Shown one piece after another: positions 1 through 6,872 of a stretch of DNA of 15,534 bases (the first letter of the stretch is position 1; every line of letters begins with the position of its first letter). The notes under the pieces were generated by a model. It saw only the letters and a program-made list of their open reading frames with translations. It had not been told where the DNA came from and made no database searches. The DNA comes from JAVBQU01 sp031548675 (GTDB lineage Bacteria > Bacteroidota > Bacteroidia > Bacteroidales > P3). Location: the NCBI GenBank assembly GCA_031548675.1, contig JAVBQU010000040.1:1-15534 (forward strand). The letters are read 5' to 3'. The translations under genes were made by a program, and so were the position numbers.

Positions 1-155
1 AAAATGACTACCTTTGAAGCCTGAAATAGAAATTATTATGGGCTGTTTAAAACTTACATATTACGAAAGTCCGTTTTTGGAAAAAACCGCACGGGAAAAA
101 CCCGAGCCGGGCAAAAAGTTGGTGCAGATGTTTATGAGTGTTGACCCTATGGCGG
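1..155 (+). repeat. Rhs 5' block type 1, copy A
   Basis: This stretch (leader, MGCLKLTY start and coding DNA up to SVDP) is closely repeated at 8247-8391 in the same orientation. Copy A has about 13 extra bases between the -7 box and the ATG. The copies stop resembling each other just after the SVDP codons, where the core switches from one 3' type to another. Confidence 0.75.
9..16 (+). promoter_or_regulatory. -7 promoter box (TACCTTTG) of the first Rhs cassette
   Basis: TACCTTTG fits the Bacteroidota TAnnTTTG -7 element and lies 21 nt before the ATG at 38. The -33 region is outside the window. The same leader (AATGACTAyCTTTGAAGyCTG) precedes the cassette at 8273, so the promoter seems to travel with this type of cassette. 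Confidence 0.5.
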
Positions 156-910
156 ATGCTCTACCACACCAATCCTCGTACATGTATTGTTCTGGAAATC
201 CAATCGGCAGGATTGATCCAGATGGAATGTTGGATGGAGATTATTATACTTTTTCAGGTCAATGGCTTGGTTCGGATGGAAAGAATGATGATAAAGCCTA
301 CACAGCCACCGGAAAGAATCCTGACGGGACATTTCAGAATGCACACGAATTATCAATTGGTAATAAAGAATTACTAGACCGTGCTACATGGGTACATGGA
401 GAATGCGGGGGCAGTGGTGAAGTTATCACAGAACGGAAACAAAATGTCGGAAATAAAGATGCAACAAGTGATGCTCGTGTTGCTGATTATTATGCTAATG
501 CAATAAACAATGCTGCAAAATCAGATGGAGGTTTTTATAAAGCCGTTGCAGGTAGAATGTCTAAAGAAGTAGATGGTAAAACAGTAAATACAAGTACCGG
601 ATATTTTAGTGGAACGGGAGTTGGGGGCAATTCAAACAGTAAAGCCTTTGCCAATGCAAGAAAACAGGGAATGGGGAGTCTTATGGATTTATCTGGGGCA
701 AAAACTTCTATTTCGGCAGTAATATCATCCGTGTCAGGAGGAGCAGACCCCACTGGAGGGGCAAGAGCTTGGTTAGGTTCAGGTAGTGCTTCTAACTATG
801 TTAATAATCCGAACAAGGTGTATACATTTCCAAACGGGAGTAAAGCCTCGTTTCAATTTAGTTTTCCATCAAAAGGAGGAGCATTTAATCATACATTTTA
901 CAGGAGATAG
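38..910 (+). CDS. Orphan Rhs core remnant fused to a putative SleB-like cell-wall hydrolase toxin domain
   Basis: A 290-residue protein. Residues 1-65 are a shortened Rhs-associated core: MGCLKLTY start, SVDPMAD, SSYMYCSGNP and the terminal IDPDG that normally marks the border between core and toxin tip. Everything after it is variable. The tip carries ATWVHGECGG with Glu122 and, near 236-243, ADPTGGAR. These two motifs occur in the same order in SleB/CwlJ-type hydrolases (a catalytic Glu in A-x-x-x-x-GE, and DPTGGA further on), so peptidoglycan cleavage in the periplasm is the likely role. There is no signal peptide, as expected of a tip delivered as part of a larger Rhs protein. ATG 38 is preferred to the upstream TTG at 14 because the cassette at 8273 begins with the same MGCLKLTY. 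The next gene starts 5 nt downstream and is exported, which suits a periplasmic toxin. The core identity is firm; the hydrolase call is motif-level only. Confidence 0.7.
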   Translation: MGCLKLTYYESPFLEKTAREKPEPGKKLVQMFMSVDPMADALPHQSSYMYCSGNPIGRIDPDGMLDGDYYTFSGQWLGSDGKNDDKAYTATGKNPDGTFQNAHELSIGNKELLDRATWVHGECGGSGEVITERKQNVGNKDATSDARVADYYANAINNAAKSDGGFYKAVAGRMSKEVDGKTVNTSTGYFSGTGVGGNSNSKAFANARKQGMGSLMDLSGAKTSISAVISSVSGGADPTGGARAWLGSGSASNYVNNPNKVYTFPNGSKASFQFSFPSKGGAFNHTFYRR

Positions 911-915
911 TAATA

Positions 916-1545
916 ATGATATACAAAAAAAATATTTTATTAATTATTGTACTTTCTTCTATTAGTTTTCTTTCAAAAGCTGATAGCTTAGATTTTATAG
1001 AGAAGATATCTGTAAAACAAGAAATTCCACCTAAGAAGGTTTTATATGGTCAATATAAGGAATTAGAGATTTGTAACTGCATTGATTCATGTTTTTGCCG
1101 AGACAATAATTCTGATACACTTCTTTTTGTAAAAGGGTATCCTATTTTTATTCCAAAAATTAAAACTGAATGGGAAAAAGAAGTAGAGTATTTTGAACCA
1201 CGAGATACATTAGCAAGAATGACCCTAATTTCATATGGAAAAGAGTGTATAATAGATACTTTAATAGGACTGAAAAGCACGGGTTATACAGGGGCATACG
1301 ATTTAGCATTCAGTTATTCTACATTTAATGAAGAAAAAGAAAATATTATTTTAGTGTTTTATGACCTCTATCAAATGGGAACTGAACAACAAGCAATATA
1401 TATTATTTTTGAAATCGAAAATAACAATGCTGTATTTAAAGCGAGCTATGTTGCCAATAATAATTATCTTTCATCAAAAGTATGGATTGTTAAAAAAAAG
1501 AATGGGATATATTTAAAGAGCAAAAATCTTGACAGATGGAAATAA
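916..1545 (+). CDS. Exported hypothetical protein, candidate immunity protein for the hydrolase-like toxin
   Basis: A 209-residue protein with a clear Sec signal peptide: MIYKKN, a hydrophobic stretch to about residue 18, and a likely cleavage site after SKA near residue 22. The mature part has a Cys cluster (CNCIDSCFC, near residues 53-61) and alternating beta-type segments. I do not recognise the family. It starts 5 nt after the toxin stop codon, so the two are probably co-transcribed and translationally coupled. Small exported proteins directly after Rhs tips are usually cognate immunity proteins; an exported one implies a target outside the cytoplasm, which agrees with the hydrolase-like motifs upstream. 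The immunity role is inferred from position. An inverted repeat and a terminator follow the stop. Confidence 0.75.
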   Translation: MIYKKNILLIIVLSSISFLSKADSLDFIEKISVKQEIPPKKVLYGQYKELEICNCIDSCFCRDNNSDTLLFVKGYPIFIPKIKTEWEKEVEYFEPRDTLARMTLISYGKECIIDTLIGLKSTGYTGAYDLAFSYSTFNEEKENIILVFYDLYQMGTEQQAIYIIFEIENNNAVFKASYVANNNYLSSKVWIVKKKNGIYLKSKNLDRWK

Positions 1546-1557
1546 AGGCAAGTTGTG

Positions 1558-1593
1558 TTTTGTGCTGCACAAAACGAATTTTGCAGCACAAAA
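1558..1593. repeat. Perfect 12-bp inverted repeat beside the recombinase module
   Basis: TTTTGTGCTGCA (1558-1569) and TGCAGCACAAAA (1582-1593) are exact reverse complements around a 12-nt spacer. An inner CAAAA/TTTTG pair can extend a stem. It lies 12 nt after the stop of the exported protein. It has no T-run on the plus strand, so it is not a standard terminator. It may be a binding site for the recombinases or mark the left edge of the module; this is inference. Confidence 0.55.
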
Positions 1594-1635
1594 TTCAGGA
1601 ATAAAAAACTGCCGGAATTGTTTTTTCAGGAGAAA

Positions 1636-1665
1636 AGAAAAAGACCGTGAAAACGGTCTTTTTTT
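1636..1665. terminator. Bidirectional rho-independent terminator
   Basis: AAGACCGT (1641-1648), GAAA loop, ACGGTCTT (1653-1660), followed by a T-run to 1665; A-rich sequence before the stem gives a T-rich tail on the other strand. It sits between the convergent exported-protein gene and the XRE gene and can end transcription from both. Confidence 0.85.
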
Positions 1666-1666
1666 G

Positions 1667-2032
1667 TTATAACATAGCAACATTTTTGTTGAAGAAATCC
1701 TTAAACTTTTTCTTGGTTAAAAAAGTATCAACCATTTTAAATACCATATTTTTTTCATCAGGTTCCAGTTCCTGAATCAATTTAACCTGCTCCATCAGAG
1801 TTTTGTCTTCCACGGTTATTTCCTGGGGTATAGCCCCATCAAAATTTACAATCTGGTCGATAGTCATTCCAAAATACTTTGCAATTTTATTAAGAGCATC
1901 CACAGATATCTCTCTTTGCCCGCTTTCAATTTTAGAATAGTTGGAACGGTGCATGTGTATCAGTTCAGCGATTTGCTGTTGTGTCATTCCTTTTTCTTCC
2001 CTTATTTTCTTGATATTTTGCCCTGTATTCAT
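1667..2032 (-). CDS. XRE-family helix-turn-helix transcriptional regulator
   Basis: A 121-residue protein with a Cro/CI-type HTH over about residues 5-60: IKKIREEKGMTQQQIAEL, a recognition helix HMHRSNYSKIESGQR, then ISVDALNKIAKYFGMT. The C-terminal half is charged, probably helical, and may serve dimerisation. It is transcribed away from the primase gene, sharing an intergenic region of about 147 bp with both promoters and an 18-bp palindrome, the classic layout of an autoregulated repressor that also silences the replication/recombination genes. ATG at 2032 is chosen over a TTG two codons upstream. A bidirectional terminator lies directly after the stop. Target genes are inferred. Confidence 0.88.
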   Translation of the reverse strand: MNTGQNIKKIREEKGMTQQQIAELIHMHRSNYSKIESGQREISVDALNKIAKYFGMTIDQIVNFDGAIPQEITVEDKTLMEQVKLIQELEPDEKNMVFKMVDTFLTKKKFKDFFNKNVAML

Positions 2033-2057
2033 GTTCAATAGGAGTTTTTAAATCCTG

Positions 2058-2065
2058 CAAAATTA
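2058..2065 (-). promoter_or_regulatory. -7 promoter box of the XRE gene
   Basis: Read on the minus strand this is TAATTTTG, matching TAnnTTTG, 25 nt before the ATG. No good -33 box is visible at normal spacing, which would fall inside the palindrome at 2078-2095. Confidence 0.5.
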
Positions 2066-2077
2066 GTCAAAAAAGCT

Positions 2078-2095
2078 ACAATATAAAAATATTGT
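2078..2095. promoter_or_regulatory. Candidate operator of the XRE regulator
   Basis: ACAATAT-AAAA-ATATTGT is a perfect 7-bp inverted repeat with a 4-bp centre, located between the divergent XRE and primase promoters and over the position expected for the XRE -33 box. An imperfect relative (ATAATAT-TA-ATGTTGT, about 2105-2120) overlaps the primase -33 box. Operator function is inferred from placement and symmetry. Confidence 0.5.
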
Positions 2096-2116
2096 TCCCT
2101 TTTGATAATATTAATG

Positions 2117-2147
2117 TTGTCTATATGGAACTTATTTTATAATTTTG
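2117..2147 (+). promoter_or_regulatory. Promoter of the primase-recombinase genes (TTG-N20-TAATTTTG)
   Basis: TTG at 2117-2119 and TAATTTTG at 2140-2147 are 20 nt apart, a good match to the Bacteroidota -33/-7 consensus. It places transcription start near 2153, which excludes the upstream ATA/ATG starts of the open frame and supports translation from ATG 2180. Confidence 0.65.
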
Positions 2148-2179
2148 CAACGTATCAAATCGGCAACAAAAAAATAAAT

Positions 2180-4846
2180 ATGGAAATCACCGAAATAAAA
2201 CAGCAACTGACTTTAGCAAGCGTATTACAGCATTACGGTTTAAAGCCGGATAAGAACGGGCGTTTACACTGTCCGTTCCACGATGACAAAACGCCAAGTT
2301 TGCAGGTGTACCCCCAAACCCATACCGTTTACTGCTTCTCATCCAATTGCAAAACCCACGGCAAGAGTTTAGACGTAATCGACTTTATCATGTATAAAGA
2401 GAATATGAATAAGCACCAAGCCCTAAAAAGAGCATCCACCCTTATAAAAAGCGAAGAATCAGTCAAAGCCTGCTCCACAGAAAACAAGCCCGGGCAAGAA
2501 AACGAACCCGAACGGATTCTATTTTTAACCAAACTTTTCAGCAGCTTTAAAATAAGCCTGGAACGCTCCAAACCCGCCCTTGACTATATACGAATCCGGA
2601 ACCTTGACTACAAGCAGATAGAAATAGGCTACAACGGCGGGTCGTTCCATCACGGGGAAAAGAAAGAAGAAACCCTGATTACCCAATGCCTGAAATACGG
2701 CTTATTATTAGATAAAAACCTGATTGGACACAAAGGCGAAAAGATTTACAGCGTTTTTGGCAAAAACTGTATTGTATTCCCATTAAAAAACAAAGACAAT
2801 CAAATCGTTAGTTTGTATTTCCGTTCAACAATAAATGATAAAGACCAACGCCACTTTTACCTGAAAAATCGACAGGGATTATATCCGGCTTATCCCGATA
2901 AAACTACTAAAACGCTGATACTGACCGAATCCGTTATTGATACGGCAACACTTATGCAAACCGTCATTGCGACGAAGAATGAGGAAGCAATCTCAACCTT
3001 AGCTTGCTACGGAACCAACGGACTGATGGAAGAGCATTTACAAGCGATAAAATCGTTGCCGGAACTATTCGAAATTATTTTTGCTTTCGATATGGACGAA
3101 GCAGGCAAAGAATCCACAAGCAAATACGCCCGTCAATTACACGAGTTCAATAGCCAATTACGAATTAGCACATTAGAATTACCCTGCAAAGACGTAAACG
3201 AAACCCTGCAAGCCCACGAACCCGAAATCTTCGCCCATTTACTTGAGAACCGGAAAGAAATACCTTTTTTATTTTCAACTGAAAAACAATCAATTGAAAT
3301 AAAAAAAGAAGAACCAAATCAACAAATCAACGAATTATCAAATACCCCTTTAAACGCCACCGACCCTTACAACTTGTATTATAGTGGCGAAGCAGCAGAT
3401 TATTATGTAAAAGGCGGCATCCGTTGCAGTCTGGATTGTTTAAAGGTGAGTTTACAAATTATTGACCGGGCAAGCCGTATGGACATCAGAACCAAAGCCG
3501 ATTTATACGAACACCGGCAAGTAAATACAATTATCAAAACAGCCTGCGAACAACTTAATATAGACAAAGAACTTTTACACAAAGATTTAAGCCATCTAAC
3601 CCAAGAACTTGAAACTTACCGGAGTGAAACCCTCAAAGCCCGGAGCCAACAAAGCCAAAAGAAAATGGTAACAGTACCTGCCAATATCATGAACCAATGC
3701 CTTGATTTTTTAAAATCCGATAACCTGCTGCAAAACCTCAATGAACTATTAGGCAAATCCGGTATTGTGGGCGAAGACACCAACCGTTTGTTTCTGTTTT
3801 TGATTGCCTGCAGCTACAAAATGCCCGACACCCTGCATGCGTTGATACAAGGCAGTAGCGGCAGCGGCAAAACCAGATTATTAAAAATCATCTGCGAAGT
3901 GATGCCCATAGAAGATGTAATAAAATTTACACGAGTAACCGACAACAGTTTTTACAATTACCGCGAAGACTATTTGGTAAACAAACTCTTGGGCTTCGAA
4001 GACATCGACGGTTTAAAAGAAGAAGCCATGTACGCCGTTCGCGAACTGATCAGCAATGAAATCTTAGTGAGCAGCACCACCACCAAAACCGAAGAAGGGA
4101 AATTAGTCGCCATAGAACGCACCGTTCGCGGACCCGTAGCCTCCATCAGCTGCACCACCCGCGGCGAAATCTACGAAGACAATATGAGCCGTGTATTTTT
4201 AATTGCCGTAGACGAAAGCCCTGCACAAACCAAACGTATTATCCATTACCAACAGCAAACCGCCTGCGGACAGATAGAACACCGTCAAGAAAAAGAAACC
4301 CGCCAATTTATCCAAAACTGCGTCAGGCTCCTGCAATCCTGCGAAGTCATCAATCCCTACGCCGGACAAATCCATTTACCCGAACAAGCCCACAAGATAC
4401 GGCGGTTAAACGACCTGTATTTAAGCTTTGTCAAGCAGATTACCCTATTACACCAATACCAAAGAGAAAAAGACGCCCAAGGCAGATTAATCAGCATCAA
4501 AGAAGACCTTCGTATAGCTAATGATATCATGTTCGATAGCATCATCCTGAAAATAGACGAATTAGACGGCGGTCTGCGGCAGTTTTTTGAACGCTTAAAA
4601 AAACATGTGCAAAGTAGCGGCGGCAAAGACCAATGGTTTATCCTGCGGGATATCCGTCAAGGACTTCATCTAAGCAAAACCCAGCTGCACCGCTATATCA
4701 ACGAACTGTTGGAACTCGAATACCTGCAGCAAAAAGGCTACGCCAACCGCGGCTTCCAATACCAGATTACCTACTGGGACAATATCGAAGCCCTTAGAAG
4801 TCAAATAAAGCAACAGCTTGATAACCAGATTAAAGAAATAAAATAG
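2180..4846 (+). CDS. CHC2 zinc finger / TOPRIM primase with P-loop ATPase domain (primase-helicase)
   Basis: An 888-residue protein likely to prime and unwind DNA for replication of the module. A CHC2 zinc ribbon lies at about 25-75, with Cys31-x2-His34 and Cys52-x4-Cys57; DnaG usually has C-x2-C in the second half. The TOPRIM fold follows at about 245-370: Glu250 in LTESVID, Asp304 and Asp306 in FDMDEAGK, and KDVNE further on. A P-loop ATPase begins near 555 with GSSGSGKT (558-565) and an LLGFEDIDG Walker B-like stretch (about 603-611). A winged-helix-like end (LSKTQLHRYINELLELEYLQ) lies near 830-870. The open frame extends 26 codons upstream, but ATG 2180 is chosen because the promoter box lies within that extension. 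The domain order resembles replication proteins of phage-like and plasmid-like elements. The gene is probably under XRE control. Confidence 0.88.
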   Translation: MEITEIKQQLTLASVLQHYGLKPDKNGRLHCPFHDDKTPSLQVYPQTHTVYCFSSNCKTHGKSLDVIDFIMYKENMNKHQALKRASTLIKSEESVKACSTENKPGQENEPERILFLTKLFSSFKISLERSKPALDYIRIRNLDYKQIEIGYNGGSFHHGEKKEETLITQCLKYGLLLDKNLIGHKGEKIYSVFGKNCIVFPLKNKDNQIVSLYFRSTINDKDQRHFYLKNRQGLYPAYPDKTTKTLILTESVIDTATLMQTVIATKNEEAISTLACYGTNGLMEEHLQAIKSLPELFEIIFAFDMDEAGKESTSKYARQLHEFNSQLRISTLELPCKDVNETLQAHEPEIFAHLLENRKEIPFLFSTEKQSIEIKKEEPNQQINELSNTPLNATDPYNLYYSGEAADYYVKGGIRCSLDCLKVSLQIIDRASRMDIRTKADLYEHRQVNTIIKTACEQLNIDKELLHKDLSHLTQELETYRSETLKARSQQSQKKMVTVPANIMNQCLDFLKSDNLLQNLNELLGKSGIVGEDTNRLFLFLIACSYKMPDTLHALIQGSSGSGKTRLLKIICEVMPIEDVIKFTRVTDNSFYNYREDYLVNKLLGFEDIDGLKEEAMYAVRELISNEILVSSTTTKTEEGKLVAIERTVRGPVASISCTTRGEIYEDNMSRVFLIAVDESPAQTKRIIHYQQQTACGQIEHRQEKETRQFIQNCVRLLQSCEVINPYAGQIHLPEQAHKIRRLNDLYLSFVKQITLLHQYQREKDAQGRLISIKEDLRIANDIMFDSIILKIDELDGGLRQFFERLKKHVQSSGGKDQWFILRDIRQGLHLSKTQLHRYINELLELEYLQQKGYANRGFQYQITYWDNIEALRSQIKQQLDNQIKEIK

Positions 4847-4853
4847 AGCCTTC

Positions 4854-4949
4854 GTGTTCCAAACTCACGGAACACCAGCCGGAACGCCAGAATCAAATAA
4901 AACTCATTCATAGTTAATAGTTTATTATTCATAGTTATCTTAGCGTTCC
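4854..4949. repeat. Cluster of GGAACrC motifs in direct and inverted orientation
   Basis: GTGTTCC (4854-4860) pairs with GGAACAC (4869-4875). GGAACACCAG (4869-4878) is repeated 12 bp on as GGAACGCCAG (4881-4890). GGAACGC (4881-4887) pairs with GCGTTCC (4943-4949). Four related sites thus fill the 165-bp gap between primase and first recombinase. The pattern could bind recombinase or replication protein; function is inferred. Confidence 0.5.
4906..4937 (+). repeat. 11-bp direct repeat, 21-bp period
   Basis: ATTCATAGTTA occurs at 4906-4916 and 4927-4937, two helical turns apart, inside the GGAACrC cluster. This spacing is typical of protein-binding pairs or iteron-like arrays, although only two copies exist. 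Confidence 0.45.
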
Positions 4950-5011
4950 CTGTTTCCAAAGAAAGAAGAATATAGTAAAAACAAAATATACCTTATAAAA
5001 ATGCCATAGCC

Positions 5012-5941
5012 ATGGGAAAAATCAAAAGACTGCATTTATCCAATCAGGATTATACAAGCTATTTACTGGATTACCGGGAATATGTGTCCACACTGGGTTA
5101 TGTATTACCCAGCCAAAAAGACAAAGCATCCAATGTGCTGGACTTTTTACAATGGCTGATAGACCAATGGCTGAACGAGATTACCCAAGTCAAACCCGCC
5201 CATATCAAAGCCTATCACGAACACCTGAAAAACCGTCCCTGCCAAAAGAAAGAAGGCGTTTTAAGTTCCGGCAGCATCCAGCACCATTTTAGCGCCATCC
5301 GTTTATTTTTTACCCAGTTGCAGGAAAAGCACATTATTATCCAAAACCCGATGAGTGTGATAAAAATCAGCAGTCCCAAAGAAAAGCCCCGTCCCAAATC
5401 CATCGTAAGCATCCCCGAAGTGATGGAGCTGTACCGCCATAGTGAAACCCTTTTAGAACGGGTCTTTTTAAGCCTGTGTTACGGCTGCGGATTAAGAAGC
5501 ATGGAATTAACCGCCCTCAATACAGAAGACCTTCGATTAGGGGAAAACTACATTATCATTCCCCACGGCAAAGGCAATAAAAAACGGCTGGTTCCCATTA
5601 ATCAACGCATCCGTACCGATATAGAACAATACCTTAGCTATGAAAGAGTGCTATACCTGAAAGAAAAACAACAAAAAGCCTTACTGTTAAATACTTCCGG
5701 CGAACGGATCCGCAAATATACGCTTCGGAATATCCTTTGTAAAATCATTGAACGGACAGAAAATAAACAAATCATCCAAAAAAGCATCCGTCCGCACCAT
5801 TTACGCCATTCCATAGCTACACACCTGCTGGAACAGGGCGTTCCGGTAGAGCAAGTGCGGAACTTCTTAGGACATAGCCAACTAGAAACCACAGAAGGCT
5901 ATACACGGGTAAGTCAAAAACAACTCAAAGAATTATTATAA
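5012..5941 (+). CDS. Tyrosine recombinase with complete active site
   Basis: A 309-residue Xer/phage-integrase-type recombinase. Residues about 10-115 form the SAM-like core-binding domain (LDYREYVSTLGY, the IKAYHEHL region). The catalytic domain runs from about 130 to the end and has every expected residue: Arg162 in GLRSMEL, Lys187 in HGKGNKKR, His262 and Arg265 in HHLRHS, His288 in LGHS, and the nucleophile Tyr297 in EGYTRV. It should cut and rejoin DNA through a 3'-phosphotyrosine link. The stop codon overlaps the start of the second recombinase by one base (TAATG), so the two proteins are probably made together in fixed ratio. Substrate sites are unknown; repeats just upstream and the large hairpin at 7927-8028 are candidates. 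Confidence 0.92.
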   Translation: MGKIKRLHLSNQDYTSYLLDYREYVSTLGYVLPSQKDKASNVLDFLQWLIDQWLNEITQVKPAHIKAYHEHLKNRPCQKKEGVLSSGSIQHHFSAIRLFFTQLQEKHIIIQNPMSVIKISSPKEKPRPKSIVSIPEVMELYRHSETLLERVFLSLCYGCGLRSMELTALNTEDLRLGENYIIIPHGKGNKKRLVPINQRIRTDIEQYLSYERVLYLKEKQQKALLLNTSGERIRKYTLRNILCKIIERTENKQIIQKSIRPHHLRHSIATHLLEQGVPVEQVRNFLGHSQLETTEGYTRVSQKQLKELL

Positions 5942-6840
5942 TGCAAGAAAAAGATAAACAGGGCTTAGAAAAACATATTTTAGAAAGCCACAGTCCCAGA
6001 GCCTTATATGGTTATATGCGGATTATTAAACAATACCTGAACTATCAGGGCGAAGCATCAGCAAGAGCCGCCGTTTACAGTCAAATCGTGGATTATATAG
6101 GAGTATTACGTAAACAGGGCATGCATCCCAAAACGATGATGAGCCATTTATACGCTATCAAGATGTATTACCAGTGGCTGGTAGAAAGCGGTTGGCGTGA
6201 TGACCATCCCTGCCGGGACTTTTACCTGAAAGATAAAATCAACCGTTCCATACCCGTAGAAAGCCTTTATACCAAAAAAGAACTGGAAGATATGCTAAGT
6301 AGTTATGCCGGAAGACTCCCGCTGATGAGAAGAAGAGATACTGTTGTGTTAAGTTTACTGGTTCACCAGGCAGTTACGAACTTCGAACTGATCGAATTGA
6401 AAGTATCCGATATTGATTTGCAGAAAGGAACCTTAAACCTGCCCGGATGCGTGAAAACCCAGGCAAGAGTATTGCCCTTAAAACCCGAACAAATCATGCT
6501 GTTCAACAACTACATACAATACTGCCGTCCATTATTTTTACGAAGAAATCCCCAACCCACCCAGGGGGACATAGAAGCCTTTATCCTATCAAGAAAAGGC
6601 AATAAGATGTGTCCCACCGCATTAAGCGGAATCTTTAGAAGACCCTTAGCCAGCGGCCAGAAAATCACCATACAGAAAATACGCCAGAGTGCCATTGCCC
6701 ACATGCTCAAAGCAGGCAAGGATTTGAGAGTAGTACAAGCCTTTACCGGACATAAACGGGTAAGCAGCGTAGAAGAATACCGCCAAACCGGACTGGAAGA
6801 CCTGAAGAACCTGATACAAAAACTGCATCCCTTGCAATAA
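5941..6840 (+). CDS. Second tyrosine recombinase, degenerate active site
   Basis: A 299-residue protein with the same two-domain layout. N-terminal core-binding domain covers about 1-105; catalytic fold covers about 115-290. By eye alignment with the upstream gene, the first catalytic Arg (GLRSMEL) is Thr146 in AVTNFEL, the GKGNKKR lysine position is not Lys (the nearest is Lys172 in CVKTQAR), and HHLRHS has become QKIRQS (Gln245 for His, Arg248 kept). His271 in TGHKRV and Tyr280 in EEYRQT remain. It is therefore probably unable to catalyse strand exchange alone and may be a structural or DNA-binding partner of the first recombinase. The frame is intact and the gene overlaps its partner, so it is not a decayed pseudogene. 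The family is clear; catalytic loss is inferred from aligned residues. Confidence 0.88.
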   Translation: MQEKDKQGLEKHILESHSPRALYGYMRIIKQYLNYQGEASARAAVYSQIVDYIGVLRKQGMHPKTMMSHLYAIKMYYQWLVESGWRDDHPCRDFYLKDKINRSIPVESLYTKKELEDMLSSYAGRLPLMRRRDTVVLSLLVHQAVTNFELIELKVSDIDLQKGTLNLPGCVKTQARVLPLKPEQIMLFNNYIQYCRPLFLRRNPQPTQGDIEAFILSRKGNKMCPTALSGIFRRPLASGQKITIQKIRQSAIAHMLKAGKDLRVVQAFTGHKRVSSVEEYRQTGLEDLKNLIQKLHPLQ

Positions 6841-6858
6841 ACAATAAAACAAAACCAC

Positions 6859-6866
6859 TATATTTG
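6859..6866 (+). promoter_or_regulatory. -7-like promoter box before the DUF1016 gene
   Basis: TATATTTG fits TAnnTTTG and ends 6 nt before the ATG at 6873, which would give an almost leaderless transcript. The nearest TTG (6832-6834) is 24 nt upstream, slightly too far. The gene may have its own transcript besides readthrough. Confidence 0.4.
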
Positions 6867-6872
6867 CAAAAT

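Noticed and set aside
2102..2179. Upstream extension of the primase frame by 26 codons
   Set aside because: The extension contains the promoter -33 and -7 boxes and lacks similarity to a CHC2 N-terminus; ATG 2180 is the natural start.
4970..5011. Promoter directly before the first recombinase
   Set aside because: TATACCTTATA-type sequence is present but there is no TAnnTTTG box; readthrough from the primase gene explains expression.
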